Program-made: the position numbers and the translations under genes
Shown here: piece after piece, positions 8,995 to 18,754 of the stretch
Layout of the letters: each line of letters opens with the position of its first letter
Numbering within the stretch: the first letter of the stretch is position 1
The notes under the pieces: generated by a model
Seen by the model: the letters and a program-made list of their open reading frames with translations, nothing else
The model's database searches: none
What the model was told of the DNA's origin: nothing
NCBI RefSeq assembly: GCF_014058705.1
Contig: NZ_CP059692.1
Location: 62,001 to 126,000, forward strand
Origin: Aureimonas mangrovi
GTDB lineage: Bacteria > Pseudomonadota > Alphaproteobacteria > Rhizobiales > Rhizobiaceae
Direction of reading: 5' to 3'
DNA length: 64,000 nt

Positions 8995-10395
8995 ATGGCC
9001 GACGCCACGGACTACATCGTCAAGGACATCGCGCTTGCGGACTGGGGCCGCAAGGAAATCGAAATCGCAGAGACCGAGATGCCGGGCCTGATGGCCTGCC
9101 GCGAGGAGTTCGGTACCGAAAAGCCGCTCCAGGGCGCGCGCATCACCGGCTCGCTGCACATGACCATCCAGACGGCGGTGCTCATCGAGACGCTGCAGGC
9201 GCTGGGCGCCGAGGTCCGCTGGGCCTCGTGCAACATCTTCTCCACGCAGGACCACGCCGCGGCCGCGATCGCCGCGACGGGCACCCCGGTCTTCGCCGTG
9301 AAGGGCGAGAGCCTCGAGGAATACTGGACCTATACCGACCGCATCTTCCAATGGGCCGACGGCCAGCCCTCCAACATGATCCTCGACGATGGCGGCGACG
9401 CCACGATGTACATCCTGATCGGCGCGCGGGCGGAAGCAGGCGAGGATGTCCTGTCGAACCCCGAGAGCGAGGAAGAGGAAATCCTCTTCGCGCAGATCAA
9501 GAAGCGCATGGGTGAGACGCCGGGATTCTTCGCCCGGCAGCGCGACGCCATCCGGGGCGTGACCGAGGAGACGACGACCGGCGTCAACCGGCTTTATCAG
9601 TTGCAGAAGAAGGGCCTCCTGCCTTTCCCCGCGATCAACGTGAACGATTCGGTCACCAAGTCGAAGTTCGACAACAAGTATGGCTGCAAGGAATCGCTCG
9701 TCGACGGCATCCGCCGCGGCACCGACGTGATGATGGCGGGCAAGGTCGCGGTCGTGTGCGGCTACGGCGATGTCGGCAAGGGCTCGGCCGCCTCGCTCGC
9801 GGGCGCCGGCGCACGCGTCAAGGTGACGGAGGTCGATCCGATCTGCGCCCTGCAGGCGGCGATGGACGGCTTCGAGGTCGTCACGCTCGAGGATGCGGCC
9901 CCCACCGCCGACATCGTCATCACCACGACAGGCAACAAGGACGTCGTCACGCTCGACACGATGCGGTCGCTGAAGGACATGGCGATCGTCGGCAATATCG
10001 GCCATTTCGACAACGAGATTCAGGTCGCCAGCCTGAAGAACCTCAAATGGACGAACATCAAGCCGCAGGTGGACATGGTCACCTTCGCTGACGGCAAGCG
10101 GATGATCCTCCTGTCGGAAGGGCGCCTTCTCAATCTCGGCAACGCCACGGGCCACCCCTCCTTCGTGATGAGCGCCTCCTTCACCAACCAGACGCTGGCG
10201 CAGATCGAGCTCTTCACCAAGGGCGAGAAGTACGCCAACGAGGTCTACGTCCTGCCCAAGCACCTCGACGAGAAGGTCGCGCGGCTGCATCTGGCCAAGC
10301 TCGGCGCCAAGCTCTCGGTCCTGTCCGACGAGCAGGCCGCCTATATCGGCGTCACGCCGCAGGGGCCGTTCAAGAGCGACCAGTACCGCTACTGA
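8995..10395 (+). CDS. ahcY: Adenosylhomocysteinase (S-adenosyl-L-homocysteine hydrolase)
   Basis: A 466-residue NAD-dependent enzyme that splits S-adenosylhomocysteine into adenosine and homocysteine, keeping methyltransferases free of product inhibition. Seen are the N-terminal [15 protein letters not shown] and [14 protein letters not shown] blocks, the NAD-binding [12 protein letters not shown], and the C-terminal KSDQYRY tail that completes the partner subunit's cofactor site. The length includes the roughly 35-residue internal insertion typical of proteobacterial enzymes. Expressed alone: palindrome upstream, strong terminator downstream. The two PmtA-like methyltransferases at 51.5-52.8 kb generate its substrate. 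Confidence 0.97.
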   Translation: MADATDYIVKDIALADWGRKEIEIAETEMPGLMACREEFGTEKPLQGARITGSLHMTIQTAVLIETLQALGAEVRWASCNIFSTQDHAAAAIAATGTPVFAVKGESLEEYWTYTDRIFQWADGQPSNMILDDGGDATMYILIGARAEAGEDVLSNPESEEEEILFAQIKKRMGETPGFFARQRDAIRGVTEETTTGVNRLYQLQKKGLLPFPAINVNDSVTKSKFDNKYGCKESLVDGIRRGTDVMMAGKVAVVCGYGDVGKGSAASLAGAGARVKVTEVDPICALQAAMDGFEVVTLEDAAPTADIVITTTGNKDVVTLDTMRSLKDMAIVGNIGHFDNEIQVASLKNLKWTNIKPQVDMVTFADGKRMILLSEGRLLNLGNATGHPSFVMSASFTNQTLAQIELFTKGEKYANEVYVLPKHLDEKVARLHLAKLGAKLSVLSDEQAAYIGVTPQGPFKSDQYRY

Positions 10396-10423
10396 TCCGG
10401 CGGCCTCTCCCGCGATCGCAAGA

Positions 10424-10462
10424 GCCTCGGCCGACAATCCGTCGGCCGAGGCTTTTCTTTTT
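10424..10462 (+). terminator. Terminator of ahcY
   Basis: A perfect 12-bp stem (10424-10435 with 10441-10452, 5-nt loop) is followed by TTTTCTTTTT. Confidence 0.92.
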
Positions 10463-10573
10463 CGCAACACTGTTGCCTTCGGCGCTTTGCCTTATCCGGC
10501 CAGACGTTTAGTCTGCGCGCGTCGCGGCCGGAAACGAGGCCGGTCGTGACGTAGGGGCAGTTTTGCAAACATC

Positions 10574-10679
10574 AGAGCGCCGTGCATCCGTTCGGACGCA
10601 CAAAGGTCGCTCTAACACTTTGGAGTCTACGCATCTGGCCTTTCGGAAACCCAACTCGGTTTTCGGGCCGATGCTGTAA
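10574..10679 (+). repeat. Dispersed intergenic repeat, copy A
   Basis: Copy A of a roughly 105-bp element seen three times in the window (B 48973-49077, C 52907-53004). Order of parts: AGAGCGCC, a small hairpin GTGCATCC-GTTC-GGACGCAC, AAAGGTCGCTCTA (CGCTCT closes on AGAGCG), a spacer with CACTTTGGAGTCTAC, and a second imperfect hairpin from GCATCTGGCC to GGGCCGATGC. It fills the ahcY-divL interval (10396-10703) together with the ahcY terminator; nothing else is recognised there. I recall very similar mosaics in rhizobial intergenic regions but cannot name the family with certainty. Confidence 0.82.
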
Positions 10680-10703
10680 TCGCGGCGGCGGAGAGACGGG
10701 GGA

Positions 10704-13202
10704 ATGGGCAAAGACCGGCACCGGGGGGCGTCCGGACGGATTTCGGCGTCGTGCGCTGATCATGGCGCGGCGGCGGGGGCGATGGTCCTCGCCTGCCTCG
10801 TGGCAACGCCCGCGCGCGCCCAGCTCATGGACCGCGCGATGGCGCCCGAGACCATCTGGACCCTCGCGCTTCTTGCTCTTCTCCTCGGGGCGGCGATGAT
10901 CGCGGCCGTCTGGCTCATCCGCGCCCGCACCGCAGCCGACGCGCAGAACGAGCAGTTGCGCGCCGAACTGGCCGACGCGCGAAACGAAGCCGAAACGCGC
11001 TCGGCGATCCTGTCGGCAGAGGGCCACCGCGTCGTCGTCTATCGCGGACAGGCCGAGCCGGAGGTCGCGGGCACCTTGCCGCCCGAACTCGGCGCCCCGT
11101 CGGACCAGGGGCGGTTCCTGCGCTTTTCGGCCTGGATGCCGGCCGTGGACGCGGCCCGCGTCACGGCCGACATCGAACGCCTGCGCCGCTCCGCCGAGCC
11201 GTTCCGCCGCGAGATCGAGATCGAGCCTGGGCGCCCGATGGAGGTCTCCGGGCGCACCGCAGGCGCGCTCGCGCTGGTGCGTTTCTCGCCGCTCGGCGGG
11301 CTGCGCGAGGAGATCGCGCATCTGCGCATCGAGAACGAACGCGCCGTCGCGACCATCGAGACGCTCCAGACCCTTTTCGACGCAGCACCCATGCCCCTCT
11401 GGCTGCGCGGTACGGATGGCGGGCTCGTCTGGGCGAACGCCGCCTACGCGCGGGCGGTCGAGGCGAGCGACGTCGAGGACGCGATCGAGCGACGGCTGGA
11501 GCTCTTTGCCGAGCAGGACCGCGCCGGTATCGACGCCATGCTGCGCGCGCAGGGGATTTTCGAGGGCCAGCTCAATGCCGTGGTCGAGGCCGACAGGCGC
11601 AATTTCGCCGTCGTCGATGCGCGCGGCACCTTCGGCTCGGCAGGCCTTGCGGTGGACGTCTCGGCCGTCGAGGCCGTGCGCCTCGAACTGCGCGAGACGA
11701 TCCGCTCGCATTCGGAGACGCTGGATCATCTGACAACCGCCGTCGCGCGCTTCGACGAGAAGACCCTTCTCGTCTATCACAACGCTGCCTTCGCGCGCCT
11801 CTTCGGCCTGCCGGACGTCTATCTGGAGACGGGACCGGACCACATCGCCATCATGGACCGGCTTCGTTCGGGCGGCGTCCTGCCGGACGACCGGCCCCTG
11901 CGCGACGTGAAGGCCGAGATCCTCGCCGCCTATCGCGCACCGCAGGCGACGGACGCGATCTGGCATCTGGCAGACGGACGCACCCTGCGGGTCCTCGCAA
12001 ACCCCGTGCCGCAGGGCGGCGCGACCTGGGTCTTCGAGGATCTGACCGAGAAGTTCGAGCTGGAGAGCCGCCTCAATGCGCTGGTTCGCCTCCAGGGCGA
12101 GACGCTGGACAGCCTCAACGAGGCCGTCGCCGTTTTCGGGCAGGACGGACGCCTGCGCCTCTCGAACCCGATCTTCTGCGAGATGTGGGGGCTTTCGGCC
12201 GAGTTCGTCGCCGCCAAGCCGCACATCCGCGCCTTCGCCGACACGGTGTCGGTGCAGACGCGCCCGAACGCGGCGGGCACGAGCTGGGCGAGCTTCGCCA
12301 GCGCCGTCACCGCCTTCGACGAGGGCCCGCGCGACGTGGAAGGCGGCGAGATCGAGCTGTCGGACGGGCGGGTGCAGACCTTCGCCGTGGTGCCGCTGCC
12401 GAACGGCCAGACGATGCTGACCTTCACCGATATCTCCGACGCCAAGGCCGCCGAGCGCATGCTGCGCGAGCGCAACGAGGCGCTGGAAGCGGCGGACCGC
12501 GTGAAGTCCGACTTCGTCCAGCACGTGAACTACGAGCTGCGCTCGCCGCTGACGAACATCATCGGCTTCTCCGCACTCCTTCGCGCCGACGAGACCGGCC
12601 CGCTCAACGCGCGCCAGGCCGAATATCTCGACTACATCTCCACCTCGACCAACACGCTCCTGACCATCGTCAACGACATTCTCGACCTTGCGACGATTGA
12701 CGCGGGCATCATGGATCTCGATCTTTCCGAGGTCGACATCGCCAAGGTCGCCGGGCACGCGGCGCAAGCCGTTCAGGAGCGCATGCGCGACAGCGAGGTG
12801 CGCCTTCTCGTCGACGTGTCGAACGCGGGCACGAGCTTCATGGCCGACGAGCACCGCGTCACCCAGGTGCTGTTCAACCTTCTCTCGAACGCGGCGAACT
12901 TCGCGCCGTCGGGCTCGACCGTCTCCCTGCGCGCCACACGCCTCGGCAACGAGATCGCCTTCACCGTCACCGACGAGGGACCGGGCATCGCGCCGCAGGA
13001 TGTCGCGAAGGCCTTCCAGCGCTTCGAGAGCAATCCCGCCGGGGGGCGCCAGTCGGGCGCCGGGCTGGGGCTGTCGATCGTCAAGAGCTTCGTCGAACTG
13101 CATGAGGGCAGCGTGGAGATCGTCACGCCGCCCAAGGGAGGCACGGTCGTCACCTGCCGCTTCCCCCTCGCACGCCAGGAAATCGATAGGGCTGCCGAAT
13201 GA
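10704..13202 (+). CDS. divL: DivL-type PAS-domain pseudokinase (tyrosine in place of the phospho-histidine)
   Basis: An 832-residue membrane protein: hydrophobic segments at about 25-42 and 48-70, a coiled-coil stretch, three PAS-like regions (about 215-330, 345-455, 460-590), HisKA (about 600-670) and HATPase (about 715-825). The H-box reads DFVQHVNYELRSPLTNIIGF: tyrosine (Y610) replaces the phospho-acceptor histidine while the N, G1 (TDEGPGI) and G2 (SGAGLGLSIVK) boxes stay intact. This is the defining feature of Caulobacter DivL, which binds phosphorylated DivK and tunes CckA and hence CtrA. The stop overlaps the next ATG by 4 nt, the tsaE neighbour. Confidence 0.85.
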   Translation: MGKDRHRGASGRISASCADHGAAAGAMVLACLVATPARAQLMDRAMAPETIWTLALLALLLGAAMIAAVWLIRARTAADAQNEQLRAELADARNEAETRSAILSAEGHRVVVYRGQAEPEVAGTLPPELGAPSDQGRFLRFSAWMPAVDAARVTADIERLRRSAEPFRREIEIEPGRPMEVSGRTAGALALVRFSPLGGLREEIAHLRIENERAVATIETLQTLFDAAPMPLWLRGTDGGLVWANAAYARAVEASDVEDAIERRLELFAEQDRAGIDAMLRAQGIFEGQLNAVVEADRRNFAVVDARGTFGSAGLAVDVSAVEAVRLELRETIRSHSETLDHLTTAVARFDEKTLLVYHNAAFARLFGLPDVYLETGPDHIAIMDRLRSGGVLPDDRPLRDVKAEILAAYRAPQATDAIWHLADGRTLRVLANPVPQGGATWVFEDLTEKFELESRLNALVRLQGETLDSLNEAVAVFGQDGRLRLSNPIFCEMWGLSAEFVAAKPHIRAFADTVSVQTRPNAAGTSWASFASAVTAFDEGPRDVEGGEIELSDGRVQTFAVVPLPNGQTMLTFTDISDAKAAERMLRERNEALEAADRVKSDFVQHVNYELRSPLTNIIGFSALLRADETGPLNARQAEYLDYISTSTNTLLTIVNDILDLATIDAGIMDLDLSEVDIAKVAGHAAQAVQERMRDSEVRLLVDVSNAGTSFMADEHRVTQVLFNLLSNAANFAPSGSTVSLRATRLGNEIAFTVTDEGPGIAPQDVAKAFQRFESNPAGGRQSGAGLGLSIVKSFVELHEGSVEIVTPPKGGTVVTCRFPLARQEIDRAAE

Positions 13203-14740
13203 GCACCACCCGGCCGGCCGACGTCTTCACCGACGTCTTCGCGCTCGACCTGCCCGACGACGAGGCGAGCCGCGTCTTCGCCGAAGATCTGGCGATCATC
13301 CTGCGCGTCGGCGATACGGTGGCGCTCTCCGGCGACCTCGGCGCCGGCAAGACGACGCTTGCGCGTTCGGTCCTGCGCTATCTGGCCGACGACGATGCGC
13401 TGGAAGTGCCCTCGCCCACCTACACGCTGGTGCAGACCTACGAAACGCGCCCCAAAGCGACGCATTTCGACCTGTACCGGATCGGCTCGCAGGACGAGCT
13501 GGAGGAGCTCGGCTTCGAGGAGGCCGCCGAGACCGGGATCGTCCTCGTCGAGTGGCCCGAGCGCGTGGCGCTGGTGGCCGCCGAGGCGAACATCCATCTG
13601 CATCTCGATCTTGCACCCGGAGGCGGGCGCCGTCTCGTCGTGCGCGCCACCGCCGAGAGCATGCGGCGCCTGTCGCGCTCGCTTTCGGCCCGTCGCTTCC
13701 TCGAGGCCGCGGGCGCGGGCGCGGCCACCGCGCGTCGCAGGCCGTTTCCGGGCGATGCTTCGGCGCGCCGCTACGAGCACATCCAACGCGACGGGGAGCC
13801 GAGCCTCGTGCTGATGGACGCCCCGCGCATGCCAGCCGGGCCGCCCGTTCGCGGCAGTCTCAGCTATGCCGAGATCGCGCACACGGCGCTCGACATCCTG
13901 CCCTTCGTGGCCATCGCCGAGACGCTGCACGCCGCCGGCTTCTCCGTCCCGCAGGTCCATGCGAGCGACATCACGCACGGCTTCGTGCTTCTGGAGGATC
14001 TTGGCGCCGAAGGCATCGTGGACGCCGAGGGCCGCCCGATCGCCGAGCGCTACGAGGCGGTGGCCGAGTGTCTCGCGGACCTGCACGCCGCCGACATCGC
14101 GGCGGAGCTGACCACCACAGCCGGCGAGCATCACAAGGTGCCCTTCTTCGACTTCGAGGCGATGGCGATCGAGGTCGATCTCCTGCCCTCCTGGTTCCTG
14201 CCGCGCGCCCGCGGGCGTCGCACGCACCCGCAGGAGGCCGGCGCCTTCGCCGCCGAATGGCGCAAGCTCTTCGAGGCGATCGCGGGGGGTGAGACGCGGC
14301 TTCTGCTGCGTGACATCCACTCGCCCAACATCCTGTGGCAGGAGAACCGCAAGGGCTGCCGGCGCATCGGCATCCTCGACTTCCAGGACGCGATGATCGG
14401 CCCGACGGCCTACGACCTCGCCTCGCTCGCGCAGGACGCGCGGGTCGACATCCCGGCCGCACTCGAGGCGGATATCGTCGCCGCCTATCACCGCTCGCGC
14501 GCGGACGACCCCGATTTCGACGCCGAGGCGTTCTCGCGCGACTATGCGGTCATGGCGGCCCAGCGCGCGAGCAAGATCCTCGGCATCTTCGTGCGGCTGC
14601 ACGAGCGCGACGGCAAGCCGCAATATCTGCGACACATCCCGCGGATACAGGGCTATCTGAAGCGCACGCTGGAGCATCCCGCGCTCGCCGGCCTGAAGGC
14701 CCTCTACGAGGGCTGGGGCGTCTTCGACCCCCTGCCCTGA
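13199..14740 (+). CDS. Fusion of TsaE (t6A ATPase) and AmgK-like sugar kinase
   Basis: A 513-residue two-domain protein. Residues about 1-165 are TsaE, the ATPase of the tRNA threonylcarbamoyladenosine (t6A37) machinery: Walker A GDLGAGKTTLARS, SPTYTLVQTYE, HFDLYRIG and EWPER. Residues about 175-513 are an aminoglycoside-phosphotransferase-fold kinase with catalytic D372 (LLLRDIHSPNILW) and metal-binding D394 (ILDFQDAM), matching AmgK, the anomeric kinase for N-acetylmuramate/N-acetylglucosamine. The MurU-like uridylyltransferase directly downstream supports the AmgK assignment. This fusion is known from alphaproteobacteria. ATGA overlap with divL. Confidence 0.9.
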   Translation: MSTTRPADVFTDVFALDLPDDEASRVFAEDLAIILRVGDTVALSGDLGAGKTTLARSVLRYLADDDALEVPSPTYTLVQTYETRPKATHFDLYRIGSQDELEELGFEEAAETGIVLVEWPERVALVAAEANIHLHLDLAPGGGRRLVVRATAESMRRLSRSLSARRFLEAAGAGAATARRRPFPGDASARRYEHIQRDGEPSLVLMDAPRMPAGPPVRGSLSYAEIAHTALDILPFVAIAETLHAAGFSVPQVHASDITHGFVLLEDLGAEGIVDAEGRPIAERYEAVAECLADLHAADIAAELTTTAGEHHKVPFFDFEAMAIEVDLLPSWFLPRARGRRTHPQEAGAFAAEWRKLFEAIAGGETRLLLRDIHSPNILWQENRKGCRRIGILDFQDAMIGPTAYDLASLAQDARVDIPAALEADIVAAYHRSRADDPDFDAEAFSRDYAVMAAQRASKILGIFVRLHERDGKPQYLRHIPRIQGYLKRTLEHPALAGLKALYEGWGVFDPLP

Positions 14741-14774
14741 CGCGGCAAGTGAAGAAAGAACGGACACTCCTGAC

Positions 14775-15524
14775 ATGACGGGCCCCAAGATCACGGGCGG
14801 GGGCTTTTCGCCCCATACGGCGATGGTGCTGGCCGCAGGCCTCGGCAAGCGCATGCGGCCGATCACCTCGACCATCCCCAAGCCGCTGGTCGAAGTCGGC
14901 GGACGCGCGCTGATCGACTACGGGCTCGATGCGCTGGAGCGTGCCGGCGTCACCCGCACCGTCGTCAATGTCCACTACATGGCAGACCTGATGCGCGCGC
15001 ATCTGCGCCGCCGCAAGGGTCGTCTGGAGATCGTCGTCTCCGACGAGAGCGACGCTCTCCTGGAATCGGGCGGGGGTGTGGTGAAGGCGCTGCCCGAGCT
15101 TGGAACGGACCCCTTCTTCCTGCTGAACTCCGATACGTTCTGGATCGAAGGTTATCGCGACAACCTTCCGCTGATGGCCGAAATCTGGAATCCGGAACGG
15201 ATGGACGCGCTGCTATTGATCGCGGACATGAAACGCGCGACCGGCTACGAGGGGCGCGGCGACTTCTCGATGGACGTCACCGGGCGCTTGGCGCGCGTCG
15301 CCGAGCGGGACATGAGCCCTTTCATCTATGCAGGCGCGGCGATCCTCTCGCCCAAGCTCTTCGAGGGACTGGCGGAGGAGCGCTTCTCTCTGAACCGCGT
15401 CTTTGACCGCGCCATCGAGGCCGATCGCCTCTACGGGGTGCGGCTCGACGGGCTGTGGCTCACTGTCGGCACGCCCGCCGCCATCGCCGAGGCGGAGAGC
15501 GTCGTGCAGGCGAGCGCCGCCTGA
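14775..15524 (+). CDS. murU: MurNAc-1-phosphate uridylyltransferase MurU-like
   Basis: A 249-residue nucleotidyltransferase with the signature MVLAAGLGKRMRPIT-STIPKPLVEVGG, a GGGVVKALP segment and LLNSDTFW, where the Asp would bind metal. With AmgK it makes UDP-MurNAc from recycled MurNAc, bypassing de novo MurA/MurB synthesis, which gives intrinsic fosfomycin tolerance in Pseudomonas. It follows the AmgK-containing fusion by 34 bp on the same strand. A general sugar-1-phosphate nucleotidyltransferase is the alternative; the neighbour makes MurU more likely. Confidence 0.85.
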   Translation: MTGPKITGGGFSPHTAMVLAAGLGKRMRPITSTIPKPLVEVGGRALIDYGLDALERAGVTRTVVNVHYMADLMRAHLRRRKGRLEIVVSDESDALLESGGGVVKALPELGTDPFFLLNSDTFWIEGYRDNLPLMAEIWNPERMDALLLIADMKRATGYEGRGDFSMDVTGRLARVAERDMSPFIYAGAAILSPKLFEGLAEERFSLNRVFDRAIEADRLYGVRLDGLWLTVGTPAAIAEAESVVQASAA

Positions 15525-15643
15525 AGTACCGTCCGACGACCGCGGTCTTCGGACGGCCCGAGGCGGGTTCAGAGTTTCCGGGTGACCTCGAAGCTTCGGC
15601 GGACGGTGGCGCGCCGCCCGCCCGACCTGTAGATTCGCGGGGT

Positions 15644-18600
15644 ATGGCGCCGCGAATCCTCACCATCCCGCCTGGCCTTCCGTTTCTGCCGACGCTCGCG
15701 CGCGGCATCCTGTCGGGCCGCGTCGTGCCGGGCTTTGCGCTCGGTGACGATCCTTTGGCGCTCGCAGACGTGACGGTCTTCGTGCCGACGCGCCGCGCCG
15801 CGCTCTCGCTCACCGCGGCCTTCGCGCATGCCATCGGCGGCGAGGCCGCGATCCTGCCGCGCATCCGCCCCCTGAGCGAGCGCGACGAGGCCGATGCCTT
15901 CACCGGCGCGCCGGACGGGGCGGCGGCGCTCACCCGCACCGTCGATCCACTGCGGCGGCGGCTGGAGCTCGCACGGCTCGTGCGGTTCTGGAAGTCTCGG
16001 GTCGAGGCGGGCGCGGCCTCGGCGCTGGCCGGTCGCGAGATCGTGCTGCCGGCCTCGGCGGCCGACGCGCTCTGGCTCGCGGGCGACCTCGGCACGCTGC
16101 TCGACGAGGCGGGCGACGAGGAGATCGACCTGTCGGCCCTCGCGAAGCTCGACGTCGAGGACAGGCTCGCCGAATGGTGGCAGTTGACCCTCGCCTTCCT
16201 GGCCATCCTCACGCAGGAATGGCCGCGCCATCTGGAGGAAACCGGGTTCACGGAAGCGGCAGCCGCCCGCAATCTGTGGGCGCGCGAGGCCGCCGGGCGC
16301 TACCGCCGGGAGGGCTCGCGGGGGCCGGTGGTCATCGCCGGATCGACAGCCGCCGCGCCAGCGACGCTGGAACTGATGCGAGCCGTCGCCGATCTCGAGA
16401 ACGGCGCGCTCGTCCTGCCGGGCCTCGACACCGACCTCGATGCGCCAAGCTTCGCGGCGATCGACCGCGCGGCTTCGGCCGCCGCCGCCGGCCATCCGCA
16501 ATACGGCCTGCGCCGCGTTCTCGCCGGCCTCGGAGCGACCCGCGAGGATGTGGAGGCCTTCGCCCCGGAGATACCGGCGCTCGCTGCGCGCCAACGCTTC
16601 CTGTCGAACGCCCTGCGCCCGGCCGAAACCACAGACCTCTGGGCAAGCGGCGCGGAGCATCCCGCGCAGGCTCTCGACGGCTTGGCATTGGTGGAGGCGG
16701 CCGACGAGGGGGAAGAGGCGCGGGCGATCGCGGTCGCCATGCGCGATGCCCTGTCGGACCCGCAGGCGCGGGTCGCGTTGACGACACCCGATCGCAAGCT
16801 CGCCCGGCGCGTCGTCGTCGAGCTTTCGCGCTTCGGCATCGCAGCCAACGATTCCGCCGGCCGCCCGCTCCACGCGACGGCGCCTGGCACGCTGGCGCGT
16901 CTGGCGCTTGAGGCCGCGCTCTCACCCGGCGATCCCGTCACGCTCGTCTCGCTTCTGAAGCATCCGCTGACGCGGCTCGGCCTCGGCGCGGCCGAGGCGC
17001 GGCGCGCGGCCCGCACGGTGGAGATGATCGGCCTGCGCGGCGGCAGCGGGCGTGCGGGCGCCGAGACACTCGCCGTGCTCTATGCGGAGCGTCGGGCAGC
17101 GCTCGCCAAGGGCGGACGGGTCGCGCGGCCGGTGCATCTTCTCGGCGAGAAAGATCGCGATCTCGGCGAACGGGCCGCCGCCGCGCTGGCCGAGGCGCTG
17201 TCGCCTCTCACCGCTCTACGCCGCGCCCCCGCGCAGGAGATCGCTCCGCTGGCGCTCGCGCTGACGCAGGCGCTCGAGGCCCTGGCGCGCGACGAGACCG
17301 GCTCCTTCGCGCCGCTGTATGCCGAAGAAGCCGGAGCCGCCCTCTCCGCGCTCCTTTCGGAGCTGATCGCCGCGCCCGAAGTCGGATTTGCGGTCGAGCC
17401 GGCCGAGTGGCCGGACGTCTTCGCCGCGCTCGGCGCCGGGGCCGCGGCAAGGCCGCGCGCGGGCCTTTCGCAACGCGCCTTCGTCTGGGGCGCGCTGGAA
17501 GCGCGGCTTCAGAATGTCGACGTGATGATCGTCGGCGGGCTGAACGAGGGCACATGGCCGCAAGGGGCACGGTCGGATGCGTTCCTATCGCGGCTGATGC
17601 GCGCCGAGATCCTGCTCGATCCGCCCGAGCGCCGCATCGGCCTTGCCGCTCACGACATCTGGATGGCGCTCGGCAGCCCGCGCGTGGTGATGACGCGGGC
17701 CAAGCGCGCGGAAGGCGCGCCGTCGATCCCCTCGCGCTGGCTCCAGCGCATCCTGGCGCTGGCCGGCGAGGACGGTGCGCAGCGCCTGCGGGACGCCGGA
17801 GTGCCCTTCCTCGAGGCCGCGCGCTCACTCGATGACGCAGCCGCCGAGCCGCGCGCCAGCCGGCCCGAGCCGCGCCCGCCGCTGGAGCGCCGGCCGCGCC
17901 AGTTCTCGGTCACCGAGGTCGAGCGCCTGGTGCGCGACCCCTATGCGGTCCACGCGAAACGCATCCTCCATCTGGAGCCGATGGACCCGCTCATCCGCGC
18001 GCCGGGCGTCACCGAGCGCGGCACGCTCTTCCACGACATCCTCGCCGCCTTTACCCGCGAGGTGCCGGACCCGCAGGTGCCGGACGCACATGAGCGCCTG
18101 ATCGCGATCGCGCGCGAGGCCTTCGCCCGCGAGGCGCTGCCGCCCGAGATCGCCGCCGTCTGGTGGCCGCGCATGGAAGGGCTCGCGACACGCTTCCTCG
18201 AATGGGAGCACGCCCGCTCACCGCGCGTCCGGCGCCGCCACGCCGAGAGCAGGGGCCGCCTCGACGTCTCCGATATCGCCGTGACGCTGACCGGCTACGC
18301 CGACCGCATCGACGAGATGGGCGATGGGCGGCTGGAGATCTTCGACTACAAGACCGGCACGCAGCCGAGCGCCAAACAGGCTCGCACGCTGCTGGCCCCG
18401 CAGCTTCCGCTGGAAGCGGCGATGGCGAGGGAGGGCGGCTTCAAGGGCATTGCAGCCGCGCCGGTCGGGGAACTCTCCTATGTGCGCCTGCGCGAGAACG
18501 AGGTGCGCGAGGACCGCCTTTCGCAGAGCGCGACACCGACGCGCGAGGCCGTCAGCGCCGAAGGGCTCGCCGACGAGGCGCTGGCCCGCTTCCGGGCGCT

Positions 18601-18754
18601 GGCCGCCGCCAGTCTCGATCCGGGGCGCGGGTACCGTTCGCGCGCCCGCCCGGCCCTTTCGGGCGATTTCTCCGGCCCCTACGACCATCTCGCCCGCGCC
18701 CGCGAATGGTCGATCGGCGACGACGAGGACGGCGCTTCGGGAGAGGACGCATGA
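15644..18754 (+). CDS. addB: Double-strand break repair protein AddB
   Basis: A 1036-residue subunit of the AddAB helicase-nuclease, the alphaproteobacterial counterpart of RecBCD for recombinational repair. The C-terminus carries a PD-(D/E)XK nuclease: RQFSVTEVERLVRDPYAVHAK, RGTLFHDIL and IFDYKTGTQPS (catalytic D-x-K). The N-terminal part is helicase-like without a canonical Walker A, as is usual for AddB of this class. I chose the ATG at 15644 (MAPRILTIPPGLPFLPTLA); the 63 upstream codons overlap murU and have no family similarity. Its stop overlaps the addA start (ATGA). Confidence 0.93.
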   Translation: MAPRILTIPPGLPFLPTLARGILSGRVVPGFALGDDPLALADVTVFVPTRRAALSLTAAFAHAIGGEAAILPRIRPLSERDEADAFTGAPDGAAALTRTVDPLRRRLELARLVRFWKSRVEAGAASALAGREIVLPASAADALWLAGDLGTLLDEAGDEEIDLSALAKLDVEDRLAEWWQLTLAFLAILTQEWPRHLEETGFTEAAAARNLWAREAAGRYRREGSRGPVVIAGSTAAAPATLELMRAVADLENGALVLPGLDTDLDAPSFAAIDRAASAAAAGHPQYGLRRVLAGLGATREDVEAFAPEIPALAARQRFLSNALRPAETTDLWASGAEHPAQALDGLALVEAADEGEEARAIAVAMRDALSDPQARVALTTPDRKLARRVVVELSRFGIAANDSAGRPLHATAPGTLARLALEAALSPGDPVTLVSLLKHPLTRLGLGAAEARRAARTVEMIGLRGGSGRAGAETLAVLYAERRAALAKGGRVARPVHLLGEKDRDLGERAAAALAEALSPLTALRRAPAQEIAPLALALTQALEALARDETGSFAPLYAEEAGAALSALLSELIAAPEVGFAVEPAEWPDVFAALGAGAAARPRAGLSQRAFVWGALEARLQNVDVMIVGGLNEGTWPQGARSDAFLSRLMRAEILLDPPERRIGLAAHDIWMALGSPRVVMTRAKRAEGAPSIPSRWLQRILALAGEDGAQRLRDAGVPFLEAARSLDDAAAEPRASRPEPRPPLERRPRQFSVTEVERLVRDPYAVHAKRILHLEPMDPLIRAPGVTERGTLFHDILAAFTREVPDPQVPDAHERLIAIAREAFAREALPPEIAAVWWPRMEGLATRFLEWEHARSPRVRRRHAESRGRLDVSDIAVTLTGYADRIDEMGDGRLEIFDYKTGTQPSAKQARTLLAPQLPLEAAMAREGGFKGIAAAPVGELSYVRLRENEVREDRLSQSATPTREAVSAEGLADEALARFRALAAASLDPGRGYRSRARPALSGDFSGPYDHLARAREWSIGDDEDGASGEDA

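Noticed and set aside
10572-13103. 843-codon open frame on minus opposite divL
   Set aside because: High-G+C shadow frame; the plus strand encodes a well-formed PAS/HATPase protein with all motifs.
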